The position numbers and the translations under genes were made by a program. Shown here in pieces: positions 58,760 to 64,000 of a stretch of DNA of 64,000 nt; positions within the stretch are counted from its first letter, which is position 1, and each line of letters begins with the position of its first letter. Source of the stretch: Taibaiella sp. Lineage in GTDB: Bacteria > Bacteroidota > Bacteroidia > Chitinophagales > Chitinophagaceae. Under the pieces are notes generated by a model that saw nothing but the letters and a program-made list of their open reading frames with translations, made no database searches and was not told the DNA's origin. The stretch spans positions 57,851 through 121,850 of the forward strand of contig JAHHDV010000035.1 of NCBI GenBank assembly GCA_019739295.1, read 5' to 3'.

Positions 58760-59758
58760 CTATACAAATTCATAGCCTTGATAGGCTACTACGATCTGCT
58801 TAAAGACCTCATCGATTTCTTCAAAGGTAGGTAAAGTAACCAGCTGCATCCTGAATTCTTTGATATTGGGCAGTCCTTTCAGGTAGGTAGCATAGTGTCT
58901 TCTCATTTCTAAAATACCCAATTTCTCTCCCTTCCATTCTACAGACATCTTCAGATGCTTGCGACAGACATCCACTCTTTCTTCCACCGTAGGTGGCGGC
59001 AGAAAGGTGCCTGTCCGGAGATAATGCTTTATCTCTCTGAATATCCATGGGTAACCGATAGCGGCACGCCCTATCATGATACCATCTACTCCATACCTGT
59101 TCTTATATTCTAAAGCTTTTACAGGTGAGTCGATATCCCCGTTTCCAAATACAGGAATGTGTATTCTCGGATTTTCCTTGACCTTAGCAATCAATGTCCA
59201 GTCCGCCTCACCTTTGTACATCTGCATACGGGTACGGCCATGGATGGACAAAGCTTTCACGCCTACATCCTGGAGCCTTTCCGCTACTTCTTCGATGTTC
59301 TTGCTGGATTCATCCCAACCCAACCTTGTCTTTACCGTAACAGGCAGGTAGGTGGAGTTGACGACTGATCTGGTGAGGCTCACCATCCTGGGTACATCCT
59401 TTAAAATCCCGGCACCCGCACCTTTACAAACCACCTTCTTCACAGGACATCCGAAATTGATATCCAGGAGATCCGGACCTGTAGTTTCCACGATTTTTGC
59501 TGACAGGCTCATAGCTTCCTCATCACCCCCAAAGATCTGTATTCCTACCGGCCTTTCATAATCGAAGATATCCAGCTTCACTTTACTCTTAATGGCATCA
59601 CGAATCAGGCCTTCGGAAGAGATAAATTCGGTATACATCAGGTCTGCGCCGTTCTCTTTACATACTTTTCTAAACGGGGGATCACTCACATCCTCCATAG
59701 GGGCAAGCAGCAAAGGAAATTCCGGAAGCAGGATATCAGCAATCTGGGGCATAGCCAT
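58760..59758 (-). CDS. dusB: tRNA-dihydrouridine synthase DusB
   Basis: A 332-residue FMN-dependent enzyme reducing uridines in the tRNA D-loop. LAPMEDVSDPPFRKVCKENG begins the barrel, INFGCPVKKVVCKGAGAG contains the catalytic Cys, and SIHGRTRMQMYKG, GNGDIDSP and GIMIGRAAIGYPW are flavin or tRNA-site motifs. Length is normal. In gammaproteobacteria dusB precedes fis; here it stands alone. Confidence 0.95.
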   Translation of the reverse strand: MAMPQIADILLPEFPLLLAPMEDVSDPPFRKVCKENGADLMYTEFISSEGLIRDAIKSKVKLDIFDYERPVGIQIFGGDEEAMSLSAKIVETTGPDLLDINFGCPVKKVVCKGAGAGILKDVPRMVSLTRSVVNSTYLPVTVKTRLGWDESSKNIEEVAERLQDVGVKALSIHGRTRMQMYKGEADWTLIAKVKENPRIHIPVFGNGDIDSPVKALEYKNRYGVDGIMIGRAAIGYPWIFREIKHYLRTGTFLPPPTVEERVDVCRKHLKMSVEWKGEKLGILEMRRHYATYLKGLPNIKEFRMQLVTLPTFEEIDEVFKQIVVAYQGYEFV

Positions 59759-59848
59759 ATCTTTAAAAAGCGCACAAAGTTACGGAAATAGAAGGAGCTT
59801 CACATTTGGTTTTTTACATTTTAACTATTAATCTCCAGGAAGGCCAAT

Positions 59849-60353
59849 TCAACCTGAGAAATGGGCCATCAATACGATGATCCATACCAATATCAACCTA
59901 TAGCTTAAAAACGTAACAGGATAAAATTGAAATGAAGAGGACGGCTGTTTTCTCGGCAGAAAAGCAATCCATAACCAGGCGATAACAGATAAGGCGATAT
60001 CCCATAAGTCAAATGTACCTTTCGTAATGTGCAGCATCTGGAAAAATTCTAAAATAATGACAAACAACGGTGGAAGCAATACCAATGCTGTTTTTCTTTT
60101 TTCCCCGTTTCAAATACAAAGGTTTACAGCAAATCGTCAGGCAGATTGTCCATAAGGCCTCAGGCAGGTTGTATATTGCCCAGGCGGGCAAAGATAAATT
60201 GTGATCCAACCAGTCTCCTATAATCTTTCTCTCTTCAATCCACCCCAGTTTGATCCATATCTCATTGATCAGAATAGAATCCGGCCGGTAGAAGGTATAG
60301 ATAGCACAACTACACAGCAGGAGAAGGATTATTATGTAATTCTCTTTTTTCAA
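59849..60353 (-). CDS. Small integral membrane protein, one frameshift
   Basis: Two frames join near 60090 in a run of A (KRGKKK then TALVLLPPLFVIILEFF) to give about 165 residues with four hydrophobic helices. It starts with TTG (or the ATG is lost) at the stretch KKENYIIILLLLCSCAIY. The segment GTFDLWDIALSVIAWLWIAF has the look of VanZ-like membrane proteins, but I cannot assign a family. It follows the methyltransferase gene by 27 bases. Confidence 0.6.
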
Positions 60354-60380
60354 GATTTTTGCAAAACTATGGTCTCATAT

Positions 60381-60923
60381 CTATCCAACCAACCGGTTTT
60401 TTTCCTGGTGCACGATCCTAAAACCATCCATAGGAATCATTGACGGGTTGAAATATAACCGGAAATGAAACCAGGATGCGGGACCTGACAATAATTTTTC
60501 AATTTTCCCCAGAAAATTCCGGGGTGTAAAATGGTTAACGATATATAATTTCCCTTGGGGTTTCAATATCCTGTACATAGTTTCCATAAATGCTTCTATT
60601 GGCATCACTGAGACCACATAGCAGGCAACGGCTGCATCATATATTTCCGCACCTTCCATTTCAACAACATCCTGATGGTATATGCATTGATACAGAGAGG
60701 ATTTCCTCCTGATCATATTCGCGGAAATGTCTACACCCGTAACCTTTCCGAAATTTTTCTTCAAATATCCTGCACTGCACCCTAATCCTATATCCAGGAT
60801 ACGCTGGTGGTTTTCTTTCGACAACAGGACTTCCAATTTCCGGATACCGTTCTTTAAAAAGAAACCTATGATAGTATAAAAAGGAGCCAAAATGTCATAA
60901 AACTTTCGGGTACTGTTGTTCAT
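60381..60923 (-). CDS. Class I SAM-dependent methyltransferase
   Basis: A 180-residue methyltransferase with motif I RILDIGLGCSAGYLKKNFG, the acidic strand end GKVTGVDISANMI, and the post-motif VVSVMPIEAFMETMYRILKP. A member of the Methyltransf_11/25 group, possibly of the ubiquinone/phosphatidylethanolamine type, with substrate undefined. Length is slightly short but the C-terminal half is complete. Divergent from the barrel gene. Confidence 0.85.
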   Translation of the reverse strand: MNNSTRKFYDILAPFYTIIGFFLKNGIRKLEVLLSKENHQRILDIGLGCSAGYLKKNFGKVTGVDISANMIRRKSSLYQCIYHQDVVEMEGAEIYDAAVACYVVSVMPIEAFMETMYRILKPQGKLYIVNHFTPRNFLGKIEKLLSGPASWFHFRLYFNPSMIPMDGFRIVHQEKNRLVG

Positions 60924-61077
60924 ACAAGGGTGGGCGATTATTTTTTCATCAAGGGTTCAGAGAGTGACCGCTCAATAAAGTTGTTTCGATAAATTTAAAA
61001 TTAATTTGTACAATTGATTGGAAATATCACCAAATTTTTAAAACTTTGTTAATTGGATTTAAATCAACTTCATCAAA

Positions 61078-61906
61078 ATGAAATCAAAACTTTATCAAGT
61101 TCATCAGTTTGGGATTGGCGGCCATATTTTTAATGAGTAATATAGATAGTCAGGCTCAAATGTACCATTTTGGCAAGTCTACTTTCCGTTATAAAAAAGA
61201 TGCGGGGAGAAAACAAAACAATAACCCTTTTACTGCAATCTTTATAGGATATAATTACAACCTTCCCTACCAGATTCATTTCAATCATTATTTCGCGGGT
61301 AATGACTTGGAAGGAAGGTATATCGGCGAATATGAGTATACCAGAAGCGTATTAGCCACACCTGTTTTCAGCCTTTCTGGAGGAACACACTTTCCTATTC
61401 TGAATTTCAATGAGAAGATGATCCTCGCTTTCACTTTAGGTGCAGAGGTGAATTTGGTAAAAGCGAATACAGGGACCATTCAGATCTCTCCTTATCAACA
61501 ATACCAGGCAGACTTTCTTCAATACACTTATTCCATACCATTTGGCGTCGCAGTCAAATACGGATGTGATGCTTCATTGGTTACAAGCGACAGATTCTCA
61601 GGATCTTTTGGTATTGCAGCTGCTCCATCACTGGTGATGACTGATTTTGGGGATTACTTTAGCGATATGAGTTTTAAAGTCACACCCTTTGTATTTGCTG
61701 AAGTAGGTGTATTTGCAGGGATCAACTGGAAGATCAGGGCTACCTGTATGCCATTCGGAATCGCAGGGTTCAAAAGAAGCCCCGGGGACATAGGTATGGA
61801 TGCATTCCCTAACAGTACCAGTATCAATGCCAAGTCTGACCCTATATTCCAAATCGGAATTTCCGTTCAACCTTTTTCCTTCCTTTGGGATAGATACCAT
61901 TGGTAG
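61078..61906 (+). CDS. Outer-membrane beta-barrel-like protein, one frameshift in the signal peptide
   Basis: About 276 residues. ATG at 61078 begins MKSKLYQVHQ; the signal peptide then continues in a second frame (LGLAAIFLMSNIDSQAQ) if one T of TTTGGG at 61108-61110 is removed. The mature part alternates short strands (FTAIFIGYNYNLPYQIHFNH, FPILNFNEKMILAFTLGAEV) with a final strand rich in Phe, typical of small outer-membrane barrels. No specific family recognised. Confidence 0.75.
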
Positions 61907-61933
61907 ATCACGTATGCATAGTCATTAATTATT

Positions 61934-61975
61934 AAAAAATAATCCCAGGCTATAATAAGCCTGGGATTATTCAAT
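61934..61975. terminator. Bidirectional terminator between the barrel and Nudix genes
   Basis: AATAATCCCAGGC / GCCTGGGATTATT with an eight-base loop, between convergent genes. Confidence 0.85.
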
Positions 61976-62012
61976 AAGGAGAAAGGATCAGCAGGGTTGC
62001 GATAGTCCTTTC

Positions 62013-62435
62013 TCAGATATAAGACAATGCCTCTCCTACTTTCCGGTCTATAGGCAACTGCAGTACATCCAGTAGTCTTTCTTTAGGACAAAGAATCAGG
62101 GAACCTGTATCTGTCAGCACGGGAAATTCAGGCATACCTGCAATCCTTACCCAATAATATATACTGATCACCTGCCGATCATCGAACATCGATTTCTGAA
62201 AATAATCAGTGGTGTAGAAGTGATCTAAAACTTCCACTTCAAGACCTGATTCTTCTTTCCATTCTCTTATCAATGCATCTTTCAGCCCCTCACCATATTC
62301 CAATCCACCACCCGGAAATTTGACAAATTCAGACTGCTGGTATTTTTCTTCACTCAATACAAAATACCTGTCCTGCAAAAGACAGATTCCGTAAACCCTG
62401 ATATTAAAGACGGAATGTCCGGCTGATAAATTCAT
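62013..62435 (-). CDS. Nudix hydrolase
   Basis: A 140-residue Nudix protein hydrolysing a nucleoside diphosphate linked to another moiety. The Nudix box G-x5-E-x7-R-E-x2-E-E-x-G is visible in GGGLEYGEGLKDALIREWKE plus the next ESGLE. The position normally held by Leu is Trp (REW). The protein begins within the last codons of the TIGR02117 gene (4-base ATGA overlap), implying translational coupling. The substrate is unknown. Confidence 0.9.
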   Translation of the reverse strand: MNLSAGHSVFNIRVYGICLLQDRYFVLSEEKYQQSEFVKFPGGGLEYGEGLKDALIREWKEESGLEVEVLDHFYTTDYFQKSMFDDRQVISIYYWVRIAGMPEFPVLTDTGSLILCPKERLLDVLQLPIDRKVGEALSYI

Positions 62436-63121
62436 AATGGATGTTTTTCAAATATTCCGGTATCAAATATAGTCCATACACAAGCCTGCTGACCACAGCT
62501 TTTTAAAGCATCGTTGACCCAGGTATTGCAGGTAAAAAACAAATGATAGCTTCCTCTTGCCTCATAGAAGGCATCGAAATCACCATATTGTGCATCTGTG
62601 CTGATATGAATGGGCTTACCGGCCTCATCTTTATCCAGGGTAGCATCAATGTATTGTACCAGTCGGCTATACTGCATTTCAGTCAGCCGGATCGGCCTGC
62701 AGCTTTTGCCTGTTTCCATTTGCCGGTAAAAGGTCACGTGCACCGCTGAGGTTCCTAAGGCAAATGCTGCCTTGAATGCAACCGAAGCCTTCAGATCTTT
62801 CCATTCCGGGGTTTCGAGATAAAATCCTTTATCTCCCCATCCTACCGCTACATAAGGGTAATCGGTGTCCTGAGATAGGGTATGCCGGTAAGGGAATACT
62901 TTGCTCCAGTCATAAAGCTCATTGCTGACCGGCATAACAATATCCGTATGTACACCATTGGTCAATATAAAAATTTCTACACTTCTGCTACCTTTCGTTT
63001 CTTCTGCCGGATAGGATATCCTGGACAATGTCCATTGTGCACACCAATAAACCAGGAAGAAGCCGATTATAAAAATAACCAGCCTTAGCATGATCTTCAG
63101 CATATGTCTGAATAAGCCCAC
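62432..63121 (-). CDS. TIGR02117 / DUF2459 family protein
   Basis: A 229-residue protein with one N-terminal transmembrane helix (LRLVIFIIGFFLVYW) and a periplasmic domain containing IFILTNGVHTDIVMPV, YVAVGWGDKGFYLET and LFFTCNTWVNDALKSCG. These are marks of DUF2459 (a predicted cysteine-histidine fold similar to NlpC-like enzymes). It starts at GTG 63121 or, alternatively, ATG 63103. It shares an ATGA overlap with the downstream Nudix gene. Confidence 0.85.
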   Translation of the reverse strand: MGLFRHMLKIMLRLVIFIIGFFLVYWCAQWTLSRISYPAEETKGSRSVEIFILTNGVHTDIVMPVSNELYDWSKVFPYRHTLSQDTDYPYVAVGWGDKGFYLETPEWKDLKASVAFKAAFALGTSAVHVTFYRQMETGKSCRPIRLTEMQYSRLVQYIDATLDKDEAGKPIHISTDAQYGDFDAFYEARGSYHLFFTCNTWVNDALKSCGQQACVWTIFDTGIFEKHPL

Positions 63122-63142
63122 CGGATAAGAAGTTTTTACTGG

Positions 63143-63172
63143 TATAAAAAAAGTGAACCTTCCGGTTCACTC
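63143..63172 (-). terminator. Terminator after the lipocalin-like lipoprotein gene
   Basis: AGTGAACC / GGTTCACT around a four-base loop with a seven-base T run on the minus strand. Confidence 0.8.
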
Positions 63173-63198
63173 TGAAGTTTATATCTTGATTCTTCCAA

Positions 63199-63707
63199 TT
63201 AAAAATCCGTAGGTACCATCTTCTCAAAGAGATATTGAATCTGCTCATTCAGCTCCGTGCCTTCATTGAAATAGGTATGCGTCACCTTGAAAGTATCAAT
63301 ATGAGGTGTAGATATCGCTCCCTGCAATACAATGCTGGTGGCCATATCATCAGGATTGGTATACACGGTGATATAAGAATCGTTATCCGTGATATTGTAC
63401 CAGAAGTTAGTGCTGTCTACATCAGTACTTGAGCATTTGATAAAATAATCAAATGTTGCTCCCGAGTTCTTGGTATGAAAATACATATAATTATCCTGCA
63501 CACAGGGTTCCATCAGAATAAAGATCATTCCAGACAGGAGTTTCAGCATCAATATTTAAGGTCTGCTGTAATCCCACCAATTTCCACGCCCGCTGGTATA
63601 AGAATGCATTCTTGGTGACATCAATCGGCGCTTTATCCTCTTCACAGGAAGAAAACAATGTAAGGCCCATAATTCCTGCAAGCAGAACGGATATAACTTT
63701 TTTTCAT
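63199..63707 (-). CDS. Lipocalin-like lipoprotein, two frameshifts
   Basis: Reconstructed as about 168 residues. It begins MKKVISVLLAGIMGLTLFSS followed by the lipobox Cys, if one A of a seven-A run near 63700 is removed; the next segment AWKLVGLQQTLNIDAETPVW then joins, through a second shift near 63525, to SLMEPCVQDNYMYFHTKNSG. A short W-K-L segment followed by MEPC-x-QDN-x4-F is the pattern of Bacteroidota lipocalin-like lipoproteins. Ligand unknown. Confidence 0.7.
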
Positions 63708-63768
63708 TCGTAATTTTAATTTGGAGGTAAATTTATTAAATTTTCAATGAACTTTCAAAGCCTCAGGA

Positions 63769-64000
63769 CTATTTTCCTTTCTTTTTATCTGATTTTTTTT
63801 GAGACGGAGATGGTTTTTTCAGCTTTTTTTCCTTAATCTCCTTGATAACAGGATTTGCTGTATCGCTCTATAAATCCGAATCGATCTGTTTGCTCTCCAG
63901 GTTGGCACTCTCTACCATAATCTTCACTTTATCTCCAATCCTGAACCTCAATCCGAATGCCGGCCCACCAAAGCATATTCAGCTTCTATGAAATCAAATT
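63769..64000 (-). CDS. rnr: Ribonuclease R, C-terminal part (partial)
   Basis: The 3' end of an RNase R gene entering from the right edge. DFIEAEYALVGRHS and, after a frame change near 63950, FRIGDKVKIMVESANLESKQ are the S1 domain of RNase R. A Lys-rich tail (KKLKKPSPSQKKSDKKKGK) typical of RNase R follows, but an in-frame TAG at 63868-63870 separates it from the S1 domain. The enzyme is a 3'-5' exoribonuclease of structured RNA. Confidence 0.75.

Noticed and set aside
1..64000. CRISPR arrays, tRNA/rRNA genes, insertion sequences, phage genes
   Set aside because: No spaced repeats, cloverleaf-like stretches, transposase or phage structural genes noted by eye; a formal tRNA and repeat scan was not possible.

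Overview
The window is chromosomal DNA from a member of the Bacteroidota, probably an environmental Saprospiria- or Chitinophagia-type lineage. The evidence is type IX secretion (T9SS) sorting tails of both type A and type B, a PorP/SprF family protein next to an OmpA/beta-propeller protein, glutamine synthetase of the GSIII type, a two-domain Reg_prop/Y_Y_Y sensor kinase, a DUF6600 protein, near absence of Shine-Dalgarno sequences, and several TAnnTTTG boxes of the Bacteroidota sigma factor. I see no tRNA, rRNA, CRISPR array, insertion sequence, prophage or defence island.

Layout. 1-5 kb: YceI protein, a broken alpha/beta hydrolase, an MBL-fold hydrolase and a broken PorE-like OmpA protein. 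5-9 kb: PorP/SprF and a large T9SS type B adhesin-like protein, forming with the OmpA gene one three-gene surface cassette. 9-15.5 kb: lgt, yajQ, a solitary CoA-transferase subunit A, a T9SS type A protein and recQ. 15.7-22.4 kb: pssA, rsmI, an outer-membrane barrel, a dipeptide epimerase, lipoproteins and a secreted GH5-type glycosidase. 22.5-26.5 kb: a Reg_prop sensor kinase with its NarL-type regulator. 26.6-30.4 kb: clpX and GSIII. 30.5-40.1 kb: a METTL25-like methyltransferase, a GH3/NagZ-like enzyme, a DUF3298 protein, two tandem POT peptide transporters, thymidine kinase and a UMF1-type transporter. 40.1-48.9 kb: a membrane-anchored protein, an L-type lectin T9SS type B protein, TonB, a VWA protein and a LytS/LytTR two-component pair. 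49-58.7 kb: sugar/amino-sugar and cell-envelope enzymes, cinA, scpB, a DUF6600 protein, a class III aminotransferase, a MurU-like nucleotidyltransferase, cobalamin adenosyltransferase and an ABM-fold protein. 58.7-64 kb: dusB, small membrane and outer-membrane proteins, Nudix, TIGR02117, a lipocalin-like lipoprotein and the 3' end of an RNase R gene.

The strongest cross-window signal is technical or evolutionary: at least a dozen otherwise conserved genes (including lgt, GSIII, a histidine kinase, the OmpA protein and RNase R) are interrupted by single-base frameshifts, very often inside homopolymer runs where changing one base restores the frame. I read most of these as consensus errors of long-read-type sequencing rather than decay, and I annotate the reconstructed genes across the frameshifts.

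Biologically the most interesting parts are the T9SS surface cassette; two large T9SS type B proteins that share about 480 residues of C-terminal half but carry different N-terminal modules (choice-of-anchor L plus Calx-beta versus L-type lectin); a POT transporter with a large extra domain; and scattered genes that could serve peptidoglycan recycling (dipeptide epimerase, GH3/NagZ-like, POT transporters, MurU-like). I found no convincing undescribed multi-gene system.
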